Below, in pieces: positions 8,665 to 20,549 of a stretch of DNA of 64,000 bases. The stretch is from Polynucleobacter sp. VK25. GTDB taxonomy: Bacteria; Pseudomonadota; Gammaproteobacteria; Burkholderiales; Burkholderiaceae. The position numbers were made by a program, and so were the translations under genes. The stretch spans positions 754,144-818,143 of the forward strand of contig NZ_CP061288.1 of the NCBI RefSeq assembly GCF_018687355.1, given 5' to 3'. Numbering within the stretch: position 1 is the stretch's first letter; every line of letters starts with the position of its first letter. The notes below the pieces were generated by a model, which was not told where the DNA came from, did no database searches, and worked only from the letters and a program-made list of their open reading frames with translations.

Positions 8665-9978
8665 ATGATTGAATCGGACATCAAAGCAAAACTCTCGTTT
8701 TCGGATGGCACACCAGATATTGATCTGCCAATTTACAAGGGGACAGTAGGTCCTGACGTAATCGATATTCGCAAGCTTTACGGTCAGACTGGGAAGTTCA
8801 CATACGATTCAGGCTTTCTTTCTACTGCGTCATGTAATAGCAAGATTACCTATATCGACGGCGATAAGGGTGAATTGCTCTACCGCGGCTACCCAATTGA
8901 AGACTTGGCAAATAATTGCGATTTCTTGGAAGTTTGCTACCTCCTGATCAATGGCGAACTGCCAAATGCTGCTGAGAAAAAAGCATTTGATGAAATGGTT
9001 ATGCACCACACCATGGTTCATGAGCAAATGCAGTTCTTCTTGCGTGGCTTCCGCCGTGATGCCCATCCAATGTCAGTATTGACTGGTTTGGTTGGCGCAA
9101 TGGCTGCCTTCTACCACGATGCGATTGATTACAGCCAGCCTAAAGCGCGCGAAATTGCGCAAATTCGCTTAATTGCGAAAATGCCTACTTTGGTTGCGAT
9201 GGCATATAAATATTCCGTAGGACAGCCATTTATCTATCCAGATAACTCTTTGTCATACACAGCAAACTTTATGCGCATGATGTTTGCAACACCATGTGAA
9301 GAGTACAAAGTAAACCCAGTATTGGTTCGTGCTTTGGATCGCATCTTCACACTGCATGCAGACCATGAGCAAAATGCCTCTACTTCAACAGTACGCTTGT
9401 GCGGCTCATCAGGCACCAATCCATTCGCCGCCATCTCAGCAGGTATTGCTTGCCTCTGGGGTCCAGCACACGGCGGTGCAAACGAAGCCTGCTTGCAAAT
9501 GTTGAACGAAATTCAAGCTAATGGCGGCGTAGACAAGATTCATGAATTTATTGCTCAAGTAAAAGATAAGAACTCAAGCGTTCGCTTGATGGGCTTTGGT
9601 CACCGTGTTTACAAAAACTTTGACCCACGTGCGAAGTTGATGCGCGAAACTTGCTACGAAGTATTGAATGAGCTCGGTCTCCAAGATGACCCATTGTTCA
9701 AGTTGGCAATGACGCTTGAAAAGATTGCTTTGGAAGACGAATATTTCGTGAGCCGCAAGCTCTATCCAAACGTAGACTTCTACTCAGGTATCGTGCAACG
9801 CGCTCTTGGCATTCCAACAGAAATGTTTACCTGTGTTTTTGCTTTGGCAAGAACAGTAGGTTGGATTGCTCAGTGGGAAGAAATGATTACTGACCCTGAG
9901 TACAAGATTGGTCGTCCACGTCAGTTGTACGTTGGCGAAACAAACCGCAAGGTTCCGAACATCTCAGTTCGTAAATAA
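8665..9978 (+). CDS. gltA: citrate synthase
   Basis: Condenses acetyl-CoA with oxaloacetate. The 437-residue length matches the hexameric NADH-sensitive type II enzymes of Gram-negative bacteria. Catalytic landmarks are the histidine in [24 protein letters not shown], and [14 protein letters not shown] containing the second histidine and the catalytic aspartate. The ATG is preceded by AAGGA at a good distance. It lies between the sdh operon and leuC and is probably partly co-transcribed with both. Confidence 0.97.
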   Translation: MIESDIKAKLSFSDGTPDIDLPIYKGTVGPDVIDIRKLYGQTGKFTYDSGFLSTASCNSKITYIDGDKGELLYRGYPIEDLANNCDFLEVCYLLINGELPNAAEKKAFDEMVMHHTMVHEQMQFFLRGFRRDAHPMSVLTGLVGAMAAFYHDAIDYSQPKAREIAQIRLIAKMPTLVAMAYKYSVGQPFIYPDNSLSYTANFMRMMFATPCEEYKVNPVLVRALDRIFTLHADHEQNASTSTVRLCGSSGTNPFAAISAGIACLWGPAHGGANEACLQMLNEIQANGGVDKIHEFIAQVKDKNSSVRLMGFGHRVYKNFDPRAKLMRETCYEVLNELGLQDDPLFKLAMTLEKIALEDEYFVSRKLYPNVDFYSGIVQRALGIPTEMFTCVFALARTVGWIAQWEEMITDPEYKIGRPRQLYVGETNRKVPNISVRK

Positions 9979-9995
9979 GGTAACTAAGGTCTCTC

Positions 9996-11405
9996 ATGTC
10001 TCGTACGCTTTATGACAAATTGTGGGATGACCACGTTGTTTATTCTGAAGATGATGGCACAGCCACGATCTATATTGATCGTCAGTTGCTTCATGAGGTA
10101 ACTAGCCCTCAGGCATTTGAAGGCTTGAATTTGGCTGGCCGTCCAGTTTGGCGCATATCCGCCAATTTGGCGGTTTCAGATCACAACGTACCAACGACCG
10201 ATCGTTCCGAAGGTATCGCCGATCCAATTTCTAAGTTACAAGTAGATACTTTGGATCAGAACTGTGATGCCTTTGGCATTACTCAATACAAAATGAACGA
10301 TACCCGCCAAGGGATTGTTCATGTCATCGGACCAGAGCAGGGCGCAACTTTGCCTGGCATGACCGTAGTTTGCGGCGACTCTCATACCAGCACCCATGGC
10401 GCCTTTGGTGCTTTGGCATTTGGTATTGGCACTTCGGAAGTCGAGCACGTATTGGCAACCCAAACTTTGCTCATGAAGAAGAGCAAAAACATGTTGGTAC
10501 GCGTTGATGGTCGCTTACAACCAGGCTCTACTGCTAAGGATATCGTTCTCGCAGTGATTGGCAAGATTGGTACTGCAGGTGGCACCGGTTACACCATTGA
10601 GTTTGCTGGCGAAGCCATTCGCAACCTGTCGATGGAAGGTCGTATGACGGTTTGCAATATGGCGATTGAAGCTGGTGCCCGCTCTGGTTTAGTTGCCGTA
10701 GATGAAACTACGATTGAATACATTCAAGGTCGTCCATATGCGCCTAAGGGCCCAGCATTGTTGCAAGCTATGCAATATTGGAGAACCTTACATTCAGATG
10801 CTGATGCCAAGTTTGATGCTGTGGTTGAGTTACGCGCAGAAGAAATTGCTCCGCAAGTGACGTGGGGCACTTCACCGGAAATGGTGCTGGCGATTAGCGA
10901 GCGTGTTCCTGATCCTGAAAAAGAACGTGATCCTAATAAACGCTCAGCAATGGAGCGCGCTTTAGAGTACATGAACCTCGTTCCGAATACACCCTTGAGC
11001 AGCATTGCTATTGATAAGGTATTTATCGGCTCTTGCACCAATAGCCGCATAGAAGATATGCGCGCTGCCGCTAAGGTAGTTGATCGTTTGGGTAAAAAAG
11101 TTGCTGCGAATGTGAAGTTAGCCTTAGTAGTACCTGGTTCAGGTTTGGTAAAAGCCCAAGCAGAACGTGAGGGTCTAGATCGTATTTTCAAGGCCGCTGG
11201 TTTTGAATGGCGTGAGCCTGGCTGTTCTATGTGTTTAGCCATGAATGCTGATCGCCTTGAGCCTGGCGAGCGCTGTGCTTCAACATCCAATCGTAATTTT
11301 GAGGGCCGTCAGGGTAATGGCGGTCGTACTCATTTGGTGAGCCCTGCAATGGCTGCTGCTGCGGCAATCGAAGGTCACTTTGTTGATGTTCGCAAGATTT
11401 CATAA
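9996..11405 (+). CDS. leuC: 3-isopropylmalate dehydratase large subunit
   Basis: Aconitase-family subunit of isopropylmalate isomerase in leucine synthesis, 469 residues. The [4Fe-4S] cysteines are in [11 protein letters not shown] and GCSMCLAMN near residues 345-410, and the N-terminal [14 protein letters not shown] is typical. It partners with LeuD, whose gene follows after a small lipoprotein gene. AAGG lies 7-8 bases before the ATG. Position directly after gltA is common in Burkholderiales. Confidence 0.97.
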   Translation: MSRTLYDKLWDDHVVYSEDDGTATIYIDRQLLHEVTSPQAFEGLNLAGRPVWRISANLAVSDHNVPTTDRSEGIADPISKLQVDTLDQNCDAFGITQYKMNDTRQGIVHVIGPEQGATLPGMTVVCGDSHTSTHGAFGALAFGIGTSEVEHVLATQTLLMKKSKNMLVRVDGRLQPGSTAKDIVLAVIGKIGTAGGTGYTIEFAGEAIRNLSMEGRMTVCNMAIEAGARSGLVAVDETTIEYIQGRPYAPKGPALLQAMQYWRTLHSDADAKFDAVVELRAEEIAPQVTWGTSPEMVLAISERVPDPEKERDPNKRSAMERALEYMNLVPNTPLSSIAIDKVFIGSCTNSRIEDMRAAAKVVDRLGKKVAANVKLALVVPGSGLVKAQAEREGLDRIFKAAGFEWREPGCSMCLAMNADRLEPGERCASTSNRNFEGRQGNGGRTHLVSPAMAAAAAIEGHFVDVRKIS

Positions 11406-11417
11406 GGAAACTGAACA

Positions 11418-11624
11418 ATGAAATTCTCTTCACTCTCTTTAATTTCCAGGCTAACAATTATTGGTGCTGTTGGAATCATTATTTCTGCTTGTAGCAGCAC
11501 GATGGAAGGTGTTGGCAAAGATTTGCAGAACATGGGGACTTCCATGGGTGGATCAAGTAACACACAACAAAACAATCAATCTCAAACCAAGGGTAAGGAT
11601 GTTGTAGTTACCCCTGTGAAGTAA
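11418..11624 (+). CDS. small entericidin-like lipoprotein
   Basis: A 68-residue lipoprotein precursor: N-terminal hydrophobic segment IIGAVGIIISAC ending in a lipobox with the acylated cysteine near residue 25, followed by SSTMEGVGKDLQNMG, the pattern of the entericidin (EcnA/EcnB) family. The remainder is low-complexity, Ser/Asn/Gln-rich. It sits 12 bases after leuC and 32 bases before leuD, inside the leucine operon. Entericidins of enterics are toxin/antidote-like lipoproteins; that role cannot be assumed here because only one copy is present. Confidence 0.8.
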   Translation: MKFSSLSLISRLTIIGAVGIIISACSSTMEGVGKDLQNMGTSMGGSSNTQQNNQSQTKGKDVVVTPVK

Positions 11625-11656
11625 ATAATTAGAGCAAATAGAGTAAAAGTCGAATC

Positions 11657-12304
11657 ATGGAAAAATTTACGGTATACAAAGGTTTAGTTGCTCCGCTTAA
11701 TCGCGAGAATGTGGATACCGATGCCATTATTCCGAAGCAGTTTCTGAAATCGATTAAGAAGACTGGTTTTGGTCAAAACCTTTTTGATGAGTGGCGCTAC
11801 TTAGACCACGGAGAGCCAGGTCAAGATTGCAGCACGCGTCCCATCAACCCAGACTTTGTTCTTAATCAACCGCGCTACAAAGGCGCCGGAATTTTGTTGG
11901 CACGTAAAAATTTCGGTTGTGGCAGTTCTCGTGAGCATGCTCCATGGGCATTGGATCAATTTGGCTTTAGGGCAGTAATCGCACCTAGCTTTGCCGATAT
12001 CTTCTATAACAACTGCTTCAAAAACGGTGTTTTACCCATTGTTTTGACTGAAATGCAGGTCGACCATCTTTTTAATGAAACCCAAGCATTTAATGGCTAT
12101 CAATTAACAATCGATTTAGACGCTCAGCAGGTGATTACTCCTGATGGCACTGCTTATAGCTTTGAAGTAGCCCCCTTTAGAAAGTATTGCCTGCTCAACG
12201 GCTTAGACGATACTGGCTTAACTCTGCAACATGCAGATAAAATCAAGGCTTATGAAGCCGAGCGCATCCTCAAGATGCCTTGGCTTGCTACACAATTGCC
12301 GTAA
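11657..12304 (+). CDS. leuD: 3-isopropylmalate dehydratase small subunit
   Basis: Swivel-domain partner of LeuC, 215 residues. [17 protein letters not shown] near the N-terminus and the signature [14 protein letters not shown] (about residues 87-100) bind the substrate gamma-isopropyl group region. With LeuC it isomerises 2- to 3-isopropylmalate. It is part of the leuC-lipoprotein-leuD-leuB unit. Confidence 0.97.
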   Translation: MEKFTVYKGLVAPLNRENVDTDAIIPKQFLKSIKKTGFGQNLFDEWRYLDHGEPGQDCSTRPINPDFVLNQPRYKGAGILLARKNFGCGSSREHAPWALDQFGFRAVIAPSFADIFYNNCFKNGVLPIVLTEMQVDHLFNETQAFNGYQLTIDLDAQQVITPDGTAYSFEVAPFRKYCLLNGLDDTGLTLQHADKIKAYEAERILKMPWLATQLP

Positions 12305-12327
12305 TTTCGTTGATTTAAAGGCCTTTC

Positions 12328-13398
12328 ATGAAAATTGCAGTTCTACCGGGCGATGGTATCGGTCCGGAAATCGTTGCCCAAGCCGTTCGAGTGCTCCAAG
12401 CGCTTGGCCCTAAATTTGATTTAGAGGAAGCACCAGTTGGTGGTGCTGCTTATGACGTTGCTGGCCATCCTTTGCCACCAGCCACATTAGAGTTGGCTAA
12501 AAAAGCAGATGCTATTTTGTTTGGCGCAGTCGGTGATTGGAAATACGACACACTTGCACGCGAACTACGTCCTGAACAGGCTATTTTAGGTTTACGTAAG
12601 CATCTCCAACTATTTGCGAACTTCAGGCCTGCTATTTGCTACCCAGAACTCACTGCTGCATCAAGTCTTAAACCAGAAATTATTGGCGGCTTGGACATTT
12701 TGATTGTGCGCGAGCTCAATGGTGATATTTACTTTGGTCAGCCACGTGGTATTCGTACTTCAGAGTTGCCTTTATTTAAGGGTGCGCGTGAAGGCTTTGA
12801 CACCATGCATTACAGCGAACCAGAAGTGGAGCGCATTGGTCATGTTGCATTTGAAGCAGCGCGTAAGCGTGGCAAAAAAGTATGTAGCGTAGATAAAGCC
12901 AACGTTTTGGAAACTTCGCAGCTCTGGCGCGAGGTGATGATTCGCGTTTCTAAAGAGTACCCAGATGTTGAGTTATCTCATATGTATGTAGATAACGCGG
13001 CTATGCAATTGGTTAAAGCACCTAAAGCATTTGATGTTGTAGTAACTGGCAATCTCTTTGGCGACATCTTGTCTGATGAGGCTGCTATGTTGACTGGCTC
13101 CATTGGTATGTTGCCATCTGCATCCCTAGATAAGAACAACAAGGGCTTATATGAGCCAAGCCATGGTTCAGCACCTGACATTGCTGGTAAGGGCATTGCT
13201 AATCCATTGGCAACCATTTTGTCTGCTGCAATGATGTTGCGTTATTCCTTGGGCATGCCTGCAGAGGCAGATCGTATTGAAAAAGCGGTGCAGAAAGTAT
13301 TGGCGCAAGGATTGCGTACTGCCGATATCTACACCGAAGGCACGAAAAAGGTATCAACGGTTGAAATGGGTGATGCTGTAGTTGCAGCGTTAGCTTAG
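12328..13398 (+). CDS. leuB: 3-isopropylmalate dehydrogenase
   Basis: NAD-dependent oxidative decarboxylase of the leucine pathway, 356 residues. It begins [30 protein letters not shown] contains the substrate-specific loop, and [14 protein letters not shown] plus [20 protein letters not shown] cover the metal and substrate residues. [14 protein letters not shown] is the NAD adenine-binding loop. It starts 23 bases after leuD. Confidence 0.97.
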   Translation: MKIAVLPGDGIGPEIVAQAVRVLQALGPKFDLEEAPVGGAAYDVAGHPLPPATLELAKKADAILFGAVGDWKYDTLARELRPEQAILGLRKHLQLFANFRPAICYPELTAASSLKPEIIGGLDILIVRELNGDIYFGQPRGIRTSELPLFKGAREGFDTMHYSEPEVERIGHVAFEAARKRGKKVCSVDKANVLETSQLWREVMIRVSKEYPDVELSHMYVDNAAMQLVKAPKAFDVVVTGNLFGDILSDEAAMLTGSIGMLPSASLDKNNKGLYEPSHGSAPDIAGKGIANPLATILSAAMMLRYSLGMPAEADRIEKAVQKVLAQGLRTADIYTEGTKKVSTVEMGDAVVAALA

Positions 13399-13460
13399 TA
13401 GAAAAAACGAAAACATTAATTCTTATTTAAGAAAACAAATTCACTAGATAGTTAATCATC

Positions 13461-14618
13461 ATGGCAAATACAAATACACCTTTGGTTGGTTTAGTTGGCT
13501 GGCGCGGTATGGTTGGCAGCGTTCTCATGGAGCGCATGCTTGCCGAGAAAGATTTTGATCTCATCGAGCCTGTATTTTTTAGTACCAGCCAAGCGGGTGG
13601 TGAAGTGCCGCTCCTCAATGGTAAAAAAGTGACTAAGAGTGAAAGCACTTTGCAAAATGCCAATGACATTGCAGCATTGTCACGTTGCGACATCATTCTG
13701 ACTTGCCAAGGTGGTGATTACACCAATGAGATCTTCCCTAAATTGCGTGCAGCAGGGTGGAATGGCCACTGGATTGATGCAGCTAGCGCATTGCGTATGA
13801 AAGATGATGCGGTATTGATTTTGGATCCTGTCAATCGTCCAGTAATTGATAAGGCTTTGGCTTCAGGTGGTAAGAATTGGATCGGCGCCAATTGCACTGT
13901 GAGTTTGATGATGATCGCTATGGGCGGTTTGGTTAAGGCTGACATGGTTGAGTGGATCAGCGCGATGACTTATCAAGCTGCTTCTGGTGCTGGTGCACAA
14001 AATATGCGCGAGCTATTGCTACAGATGGGTGCCTTGCGCGACAGCGTAGCTACTGAGTTGGCTGATCCATCCTCTTGGATATTAGATATTGATCGCAAAG
14101 TGACTGAGACATTGCGCTCAGCCGATTTTCCGAAAAAGAACTTCCGTAATACTGCATTAGCGGGTAGCTTGATTCCGTGGATCGATGTACCGGTTGACAA
14201 TGGTCAAACTAAAGAAGAGTGGAAGGGTGGCGCTGAGTTCAATAAGATCTTGGGTCGCCCGGCATTCCGCACTCCTGGCAGTATTCCAGTTGATGGTTTA
14301 TGTGTACGCGTAGGCGCGATGCGCTGCCATTCACAAGGTTTAACTGTAAAGCTCAAAAAAGATATTCCGCTCAAAGAGATTGAGGCGATCTTGGCTGCTG
14401 ATAATCAATGGGTCAAAGTGGTTCCGAATGATCGTGAAACTACTGAGCGTGATTTGTCGCCTGCAGCAGTAAGCGGTACATTAACTGTGCCTATCGGCCG
14501 TTTACACAAAATGGCAATGGGCCCAGAGTACTTAGGTGCTTTCACGGTTGGCGATCAACTCTTGTGGGGTGCTGCCGAGCCATTGCGCCGTATGCTGCGC
14601 ATCTTGCTTGAGAAGTAA
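13461..14618 (+). CDS. asd: aspartate-semialdehyde dehydrogenase
   Basis: Reduces aspartyl phosphate to the semialdehyde, the branch point to lysine/diaminopimelate, threonine and methionine. The 385-residue protein has the NADP loop [15 protein letters not shown] at 12-26, the catalytic cysteine in GANCTVSLM near residue 144, and a catalytic histidine region in [17 protein letters not shown]. The length and [10 protein letters not shown] pattern fit the Gram-negative Asd type. Confidence 0.96.
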   Translation: MANTNTPLVGLVGWRGMVGSVLMERMLAEKDFDLIEPVFFSTSQAGGEVPLLNGKKVTKSESTLQNANDIAALSRCDIILTCQGGDYTNEIFPKLRAAGWNGHWIDAASALRMKDDAVLILDPVNRPVIDKALASGGKNWIGANCTVSLMMIAMGGLVKADMVEWISAMTYQAASGAGAQNMRELLLQMGALRDSVATELADPSSWILDIDRKVTETLRSADFPKKNFRNTALAGSLIPWIDVPVDNGQTKEEWKGGAEFNKILGRPAFRTPGSIPVDGLCVRVGAMRCHSQGLTVKLKKDIPLKEIEAILAADNQWVKVVPNDRETTERDLSPAAVSGTLTVPIGRLHKMAMGPEYLGAFTVGDQLLWGAAEPLRRMLRILLEK

Positions 14619-14628
14619 TTCAACTTCT

Positions 14629-16014
14629 ATGTCTCGTATTAGCCAGCTAGGCTTATTAAAGCTTCTTTGCTTTGTTTTGCTTTGTTGGTCTGCTGTAGCT
14701 GGCGCAATCACCTTAGGTGCTCCACAGCTACAGTCGCGTCCTGGTGAGCCACTACGCGTAGAAATTCCGATTCGGGTTGGGGCAGATGAGCAGAGCGCCT
14801 TATCTACTCTAAATGTAGCAATGCCCAATAAGCTAGCTTACGAGCGCTTAGGAATTTCTCAAAAGATTCTCGAGCTCAATCCACAGGCGATGGTTTACCG
14901 TAATCGCCAAGAGCAACTCATGGTGCTGGTCGAGACTGTGAATTCAGTTCCGATGACTGATGATCCATTCTTCGATGTGCTAGTGAACCTCAATTGGGCA
15001 AGCGGTAGCCTTACAAAAACATTTACATTGCTACTCGGTGACGTGCAGAAGGTAACGGTAAAGTCTGGTCAAACATTGTCTGAGATTGCCGCCATCATTG
15101 CACCTCAATTGGATGGCGCTACTTTAGATCAAACCATGATGGCTTTATACAAAGCCAACCCTGATGCCTTTGCCAGTGGCAGTATTAATCGTTTGGCTGC
15201 TGGCGCTGAACTAACAAAACCAAGCCAGGCTCTATTGCGTTCGATCAGTCCTGCAGAAGCAAATCAGTTTGTTGCCGATGCTAATGAGCAGTGGCGCAAA
15301 GAGCATGGTGATAAGGAGGCGGCTACAGGCTCTTCCAAATCCACTAACGCTAAATCTACCGAAGCTTCACCTAGGGACCGTCTCAAGATTGGTTCGAGCG
15401 CTGATGGTAACGAACAAGAACGTCGCTATACAGAAGAGTTGGTAGCTCAGGAGAAAATGCTGGAGCAAACCAAAGCTCGCGTTGCTGAGCTAGAAAAGAA
15501 TATCGCTGATCTACAAAAACTACTGGATAAATCTAAAGAGAAGAAAGCGGTAGACAATAATTTTGGCTTGGGCGGATTTGGTCCGGCCATACTGGCGATT
15601 GCGTTAATTGCATTGACTGGTTTATTGCTGTGGGGCTTAGCTCGCAATGCTCGACGCTCAGAGCTGCCAAGCTTTCACGCGGATGCTCGCCATGTAGCTA
15701 AAGATGAAAAGCCTGCAGCTGGTACTCATTTTGAAATGCCAGCTCGCGCAAAGGCATTGTTTGAAGGAATCGATCTCGATCTTACAAAACCTGCAAAAGA
15801 AGTGCCATCAGCAGTAAATATTCCTGTAGCCAATCCTTTGGCCGATACCTTACGTGTCAAGTTGAATTTAGCGCGCGCCTACATCACGATTGAGGACTTT
15901 TCTGCAGCTAAAAAGTCTTTGGATGAAGTGCTCCGAATGAGTAATTCGGTTGACCCTGCAATTACGATTGAAGCGCAGGGTTTGTTGGCAGAGATTTCGC
16001 ATCGTAATACCTAG
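14629..16014 (+). CDS. fimV: FimV/TspA-like inner-membrane LysM protein
   Basis: This 461-residue protein is at the usual FimV locus between asd and truA. It has a signal peptide (LLCFVLLCWSAVAGAITLGA), an N-terminal FimV domain with LQSRPGEPLRVEIPI, a LysM-like peptidoglycan-binding region near VKSGQTLSEIAAII (about 143-157), a coiled coil around residues 265-305, and a membrane helix at about 315-338. The C-terminal cytoplasmic domain ends with a TPR-like helical pair (LARAYITIEDFSAAKKSLDEV). In Pseudomonas, FimV supports type IV pili and polar organisation. I chose the ATG at 14629 because an earlier in-frame start lies inside asd. Confidence 0.85.
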   Translation: MSRISQLGLLKLLCFVLLCWSAVAGAITLGAPQLQSRPGEPLRVEIPIRVGADEQSALSTLNVAMPNKLAYERLGISQKILELNPQAMVYRNRQEQLMVLVETVNSVPMTDDPFFDVLVNLNWASGSLTKTFTLLLGDVQKVTVKSGQTLSEIAAIIAPQLDGATLDQTMMALYKANPDAFASGSINRLAAGAELTKPSQALLRSISPAEANQFVADANEQWRKEHGDKEAATGSSKSTNAKSTEASPRDRLKIGSSADGNEQERRYTEELVAQEKMLEQTKARVAELEKNIADLQKLLDKSKEKKAVDNNFGLGGFGPAILAIALIALTGLLLWGLARNARRSELPSFHADARHVAKDEKPAAGTHFEMPARAKALFEGIDLDLTKPAKEVPSAVNIPVANPLADTLRVKLNLARAYITIEDFSAAKKSLDEVLRMSNSVDPAITIEAQGLLAEISHRNT

Positions 16015-16017
16015 ATC

Positions 16018-16881
16018 ATGCGCATAGCCCTTGGCCTCCAGTACAGCGGCAGCTTATATTCAGGCTGGCAAACGCAGGTCAATCACAATACGGTACAAGA
16101 CCAATTAGAAAAAGCGATATCTGCTTTTGTAGGCGAGCAATCCAGCGCTCAATGCCCTATCCATACCATTACTGCTGGCAGAACCGATACTGGTGTGCAT
16201 GCGCTAGGGCAGGTGGTGCACTTTGATACCAATGTAGAGCGCGAAGACTTTTCATGGGTGAGGGGAGTGAATTCTTTTCTGCCGTCATCGATTGTGGTGA
16301 ACTGGGCAAAGCCAGTTAGTGATGAGTTCAGTGCGCGCTTTTCTGCTTATGAACGTGAATATATTTATGCCCTACAAGCAGGTCCTTGTCGTTCGCCAAT
16401 GTCTGATTCACGTGCTGGCTATTTAATGTTGCCGCCAAATCAGTGGCTTAATGTTGAGGCGATGAAAAAATCAGCCGAGTGTTTAATTGGGCAGCATGAC
16501 TTCAGCTCATTTAGATCATCGGAGTGCCAGAGCAAGACTCCGATTAAAACGATTTATTCGATTGAGATTATTTCTGAGCAGCCATGGCTGTATTTTCGGA
16601 TTCGGGGCAATGCCTTCTTGCATCATATGATTCGTAATGTGGTTGGCTGTTTTTTACAGATAGGCCAAGATAGACAAAAGCCCGAATGGATGGCCGAAGT
16701 CTTGGCAGCAAAGAATAGGCAAATCGCAGCTCCTACATTTATGGCGGATGGTTTGTATTTGGCCAAAATCACCTACCCTGAGGAATTTGCCATTCCGCAG
16801 CCTTGGCTGGAAAACTCTTGGCTGCCAGCCCAGGTCATCGGAAAACCAAATAAAGAGCAAAAGAAAGCGCAAGGGAAATAA
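16018..16881 (+). CDS. truA: tRNA pseudouridine(38-40) synthase
   Basis: Isomerises uridines 38-40 in the tRNA anticodon arm. The 287-residue protein carries the catalytic aspartate D57 in [17 protein letters not shown] and the conserved [11 protein letters not shown] in the second half. Its start lies three bases after the fimV stop. A basic, lysine-rich tail follows the catalytic fold. Confidence 0.95.
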   Translation: MRIALGLQYSGSLYSGWQTQVNHNTVQDQLEKAISAFVGEQSSAQCPIHTITAGRTDTGVHALGQVVHFDTNVEREDFSWVRGVNSFLPSSIVVNWAKPVSDEFSARFSAYEREYIYALQAGPCRSPMSDSRAGYLMLPPNQWLNVEAMKKSAECLIGQHDFSSFRSSECQSKTPIKTIYSIEIISEQPWLYFRIRGNAFLHHMIRNVVGCFLQIGQDRQKPEWMAEVLAAKNRQIAAPTFMADGLYLAKITYPEEFAIPQPWLENSWLPAQVIGKPNKEQKKAQGK

Positions 16882-16906
16882 AGGCCCTTGGCCTTATCAT
16901 TCATTC

Positions 16907-17584
16907 ATGGGTTTACTGACATACTCTCCGGACCGAACTAGGGTCAAAATCTGCGGTTTAAAGACGGCGGCAGATGTGGATTCTGCTGTTTCTGCAGGGG
17001 TGGATGCAGTTGGCTTTGTTTTTTACCCTCCTAGCGTACGCGCTGTAAGCCCTAATATCGCAGCCCAGCTCACCTCTAGACTCCCAGCAGGGGTAGATGC
17101 TGTTGGACTCGTTGTAAATGCCACAGATGAGCAATTTGCCGCGATACGGGCTGCTGCCTCGATTACCCTATGGCAGTTTCACGGGGATGAGACCCCAGAG
17201 CGCTGTGCCCAGCTTGCCGCAGGCGAGCCCTGGATGAAGGCTGCCCGTGTAGGCACTGGCTTCGCTTTTGATGATTTTTCCCTACAATATGGGGATGCAA
17301 ATGCTTTTCTGCTGGATGCCCTCGTTGAGGGATATGGTGGCGGAGGCGTTCCTTTTGATTGGCAAGGGATTCCACAGACATGGGTAAGCGAAAACGCGCC
17401 TCGGGTCGTTTTGAGTGGTGGATTGAACACGCACAACGTGGGCGAGGCAATTGCACGCCTACATCCTTGCGCGGTTGACGTCAGTAGTGGCGTAGAAAGC
17501 AGCAGGGGTGTTAAAGATCCTGCGCTGATGACTGAGTTTGTAAAAGCAGTGCGCGCAGCAGATGCCAAAGCATCATCTCAATAA
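16907..17584 (+). CDS. trpF: phosphoribosylanthranilate isomerase
   Basis: Third step of the tryptophan branch, a single (beta/alpha)8 barrel of 225 residues. The N-terminal RVKICGLKT contains the catalytic cysteine (C16), the mid-region has GFVFYPPSVRAV, the catalytic aspartate lies near LLDALVEGYGGGG, and the phosphate site is LSGGLN...AVDVSSGVESS. I chose the ATG at 16907 because the longer reading frame runs back into truA. trpB follows after 30 bases. Confidence 0.95.
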   Translation: MGLLTYSPDRTRVKICGLKTAADVDSAVSAGVDAVGFVFYPPSVRAVSPNIAAQLTSRLPAGVDAVGLVVNATDEQFAAIRAAASITLWQFHGDETPERCAQLAAGEPWMKAARVGTGFAFDDFSLQYGDANAFLLDALVEGYGGGGVPFDWQGIPQTWVSENAPRVVLSGGLNTHNVGEAIARLHPCAVDVSSGVESSRGVKDPALMTEFVKAVRAADAKASSQ

Positions 17585-17614
17585 TTTGCTGTAGATAAAT
17601 CAAAAGAGGTAGCT

Positions 17615-18808
17615 ATGTACGACAAGCCAGATGCACGAGGACACTTCGGTCCATACGGTGGCGTGTTTGTTTCTGAGACATTGATGTTTGCATTGAATGA
17701 GCTTAAAGAGGCTTATGCAAAATATCAAAATGATCCAGAATTCATTGAAGAGTTTCATTACGAGCTCAAACACTTCGTAGGTAGACCATCACCGGTCTAC
17801 CACGCTAAGCGTTGGAGTGAAATGCTGGGTGGCGCGCAGATCTATCTTAAGCGTGAAGATTTAAATCACACTGGCGCACACAAGATTAATAACGTCATCG
17901 GTCAAGCTATGCTCGCTAAGCGCATGGGCAAGCCTCGCATCATTGCTGAAACAGGCGCTGGTCAACATGGGGTTGCTACAGCAACCATCTGTGCCCGCTT
18001 TGGCCTGGATTGCACGGTATATCAAGGATCTGTTGATGTGGCTCGTCAGGCGCAAAACGTATTCCGTATGAAATTACTTGGTGCCAAAGTAGTTCCAGTG
18101 GAGTCTGGCACTAAGACTTTGAAAGATGCTCTCAACGAGGCAATGCGTGATTGGGTTACCAACGTAGACAACACTTTCTACATCATCGGTACGGTTGCTG
18201 GTCCTCATCCTTATCCAATGATGGTGAGAGATTTCCAAAGTGTCATAGGTGAAGAGTGCAAGGTGCAAATGCCAGAGATGACTGGTCGTCAGCCTGACTA
18301 TGTTTTAGCTTGTGTTGGTGGTGGTTCTAATGCGATGGGTATCTTCTATCCATACATTGATTTTCCAGAAGTGAAGCTCATTGGCGTTGAAGCAGCAGGT
18401 CACGGTCTAGGAAGTGGCTTACATTCTGCTGCTCTGTGCGTAGGTAAACCAGGTGTATTGCACGGCAATCGTACTTATTTATTGCAAGATGAGAATGGTC
18501 AGATTTCTGAAACACATTCAGTCTCTGCTGGTATGGACTACCCAGGTGTTGGACCTGAGCATGCTTGGTTGAAAGATTCTGGTCGCGCAGATTATGTAGC
18601 AATTACGGATGAAGAAGCGCTCCAAGCATTCCATGATTGCTGTCAGATTGAAGGCATCATTCCGGCTCTTGAGTCCTCTCATGCCATTGCCTATGCCTGC
18701 AAGCTCGCTAAGACTTTGCCAAAAGATAAAACCATCTTGGTCAATCTATCTGGCCGTGGTGACAAAGACATGCATACCGTTGCACAGGCAACTGGCTCCG
18801 AAGGCTAA
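17615..18808 (+). CDS. trpB: tryptophan synthase beta chain
   Basis: PLP enzyme joining indole and serine, 397 residues. The Schiff-base lysine is K90 in HTGAHKINN, the phosphate loop is GGGSNAMG near residue 235, and [11 protein letters not shown] lies at the C-terminus. The open frame starts [18 protein letters not shown], as in other proteobacterial TrpB. It works as an alpha2beta2 complex with the product of the next gene; GAGGT precedes its ATG. Confidence 0.98.
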   Translation: MYDKPDARGHFGPYGGVFVSETLMFALNELKEAYAKYQNDPEFIEEFHYELKHFVGRPSPVYHAKRWSEMLGGAQIYLKREDLNHTGAHKINNVIGQAMLAKRMGKPRIIAETGAGQHGVATATICARFGLDCTVYQGSVDVARQAQNVFRMKLLGAKVVPVESGTKTLKDALNEAMRDWVTNVDNTFYIIGTVAGPHPYPMMVRDFQSVIGEECKVQMPEMTGRQPDYVLACVGGGSNAMGIFYPYIDFPEVKLIGVEAAGHGLGSGLHSAALCVGKPGVLHGNRTYLLQDENGQISETHSVSAGMDYPGVGPEHAWLKDSGRADYVAITDEEALQAFHDCCQIEGIIPALESSHAIAYACKLAKTLPKDKTILVNLSGRGDKDMHTVAQATGSEG

Positions 18809-18853
18809 GCAGAAAATAAGAATAAAAAACAAAAATAGAAAAACGAATTAGCT

Positions 18854-19651
18854 ATGTCAAAAATTACTGCGCTCTTTAAGGAGCTAAAAGCAACAGGTAA
18901 AAAAGGATTGATTCCTTTTATTACTGCTGGCGATCCAGATCCTAAACAAACGGTTGAGTTAATGCATGCATTAGTTCGCGGTGGTTCAAGCGTAATTGAA
19001 TTGGGTGTACCATTTTCAGATCCAATGGCTGATGGTCCTGTGATTCAAAGATCATCAGAGCGCGCATTGACCCAAGGCGTTACTTTGCGTAGTTGCCTAG
19101 AGATGGTGAAAGAGTTTCGTCAGAAGGACGCCAATACACCGGTTGTTCTGATGGGCTATGCAAACCCTGTGGAACAAATGGGTGCGGAGCGTTTTGCAGC
19201 TGAAGCTAAGTCCGCTGGAGTCGATGGTGTTCTCGTGGTGGATTACCCACCAGAGGAGTGCGTGGACTTTGCAGCTCGTATGCGCGCTGCTGGTATTGAT
19301 CCGATTTTCTTATTGGCACCAACCTCATCTCATGAGCGGATTAAAGACGCTGCGAAAATTGCTTCTGGTTATATCTATTACGTCTCTATGCGAGGGGTTA
19401 CTGGCGCCTCCAACCTTAACACTCAGGATGTGGCCAGCATTATTCCAAAAATTCGTGAAGAAACTGATATTCCTATCGCTGTTGGCTTTGGGATTAGTGA
19501 TGCAGCCAGCGCCAAGGCGGTATCAGTGAGCGCTGATGCAGTCGTGATTGGCAGCCGCATTATTCGCCTTTTAGAAGATGCGCCCCCTGGGCAGGCAGTA
19601 CAATCACTGGAAACCTTCATTCGTGAAATTCGCGACGCATTGGATAGTTAA
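18854..19651 (+). CDS. trpA: tryptophan synthase alpha chain
   Basis: Cleaves indole-3-glycerol phosphate and channels indole to TrpB. The 265-residue TIM barrel has the catalytic residues Glu49 and Asp60 in [15 protein letters not shown], at the same numbers as in E. coli. The flexible loop [12 protein letters not shown] and the phosphate site [11 protein letters not shown] are intact. accD follows after six bases. Confidence 0.98.
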   Translation: MSKITALFKELKATGKKGLIPFITAGDPDPKQTVELMHALVRGGSSVIELGVPFSDPMADGPVIQRSSERALTQGVTLRSCLEMVKEFRQKDANTPVVLMGYANPVEQMGAERFAAEAKSAGVDGVLVVDYPPEECVDFAARMRAAGIDPIFLLAPTSSHERIKDAAKIASGYIYYVSMRGVTGASNLNTQDVASIIPKIREETDIPIAVGFGISDAASAKAVSVSADAVVIGSRIIRLLEDAPPGQAVQSLETFIREIRDALDS

Positions 19652-19657
19652 AAACTA

Positions 19658-20545
19658 ATGAGCTGGATAGATAAATTACTCCCACCCCAAATTCAACATA
19701 CTGACCCTGCAAATCGCAAGTCAGTGCCTGAGGGATTGTGGGTTAAGTGTCCGAGTTGTGAGACTGTTCTCTATAGCACTGACATTGAAGCGAATTTATC
19801 GGTATGTCCAAAATGTAGTCATCACATGCGCATTGGCGCACGCCTGCGCTTGGATAGTTTGTTGGATGAAAAAGGGCGCTACGAAATCGGAGCTGACATC
19901 TATCCAACCGATCCACTGAAATTCAAAGACTCCAAAAAATACCCAGATCGCATTAAAGAAGCAAATGACGCTTCTGGTGAATCTGAGGCCCTTATTGTGA
20001 TGGGGGGCAAGATTGAAACTATTCCGGTGGTGGCCGCTTGCTTTGAATTCCAATACATGGGCGGTTCGATGGGCTCTGTAGTCGGTGAGCGTTTTGCCCG
20101 CGGAGTACAAGAGGCGATTAATAAGAAGTGTGCTTTCATTTGCGTTACCGCTACTGGCGGTGCGCGTATGCAAGAGAGTTTGTTATCCCTTTTTCAGATG
20201 GCCAAGACCAACTCGATGTTGACCTTGTTGGCCAAAAAAGGTTTGCCTTATATCAGCGTGCTTACCGATCCAACGATGGGTGGTATCTCTGCGAGCTTTG
20301 CCTTTATGGGTGATGTCGTAATGGCGGAGCCAAAAGCCTTAATTGGTTTTGCTGGCCCGCGTGTGATTGAGCAGACTGTGCGTGAAAAATTACCAGAAGG
20401 ATTTCAGCGTTCGGAATTCTTAATGCAAAAAGGCGGCATCGATATGATTGTTGATCGCCGTCAAATGCGCGGTGAAATTGCCCGTTTGTTGGCGCTACTA
20501 CAAAAGCTTCCTGAGCCTGCAATAGCGGGTAGCGCAGCCGTTTAA
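19658..20545 (+). CDS. accD: acetyl-CoA carboxylase carboxyltransferase subunit beta
   Basis: Beta half of the carboxyltransferase that makes malonyl-CoA for fatty-acid synthesis, 295 residues. The N-terminal zinc ribbon uses C31, C34, C50 and C53 (CPSC...CPKC). The crotonase-like domain has [17 protein letters not shown] and [13 protein letters not shown]. The trpA-accD-folC order is typical of beta- and gammaproteobacteria. Confidence 0.97.
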   Translation: MSWIDKLLPPQIQHTDPANRKSVPEGLWVKCPSCETVLYSTDIEANLSVCPKCSHHMRIGARLRLDSLLDEKGRYEIGADIYPTDPLKFKDSKKYPDRIKEANDASGESEALIVMGGKIETIPVVAACFEFQYMGGSMGSVVGERFARGVQEAINKKCAFICVTATGGARMQESLLSLFQMAKTNSMLTLLAKKGLPYISVLTDPTMGGISASFAFMGDVVMAEPKALIGFAGPRVIEQTVREKLPEGFQRSEFLMQKGGIDMIVDRRQMRGEIARLLALLQKLPEPAIAGSAAV

Positions 20546-20549
20546 GCGC

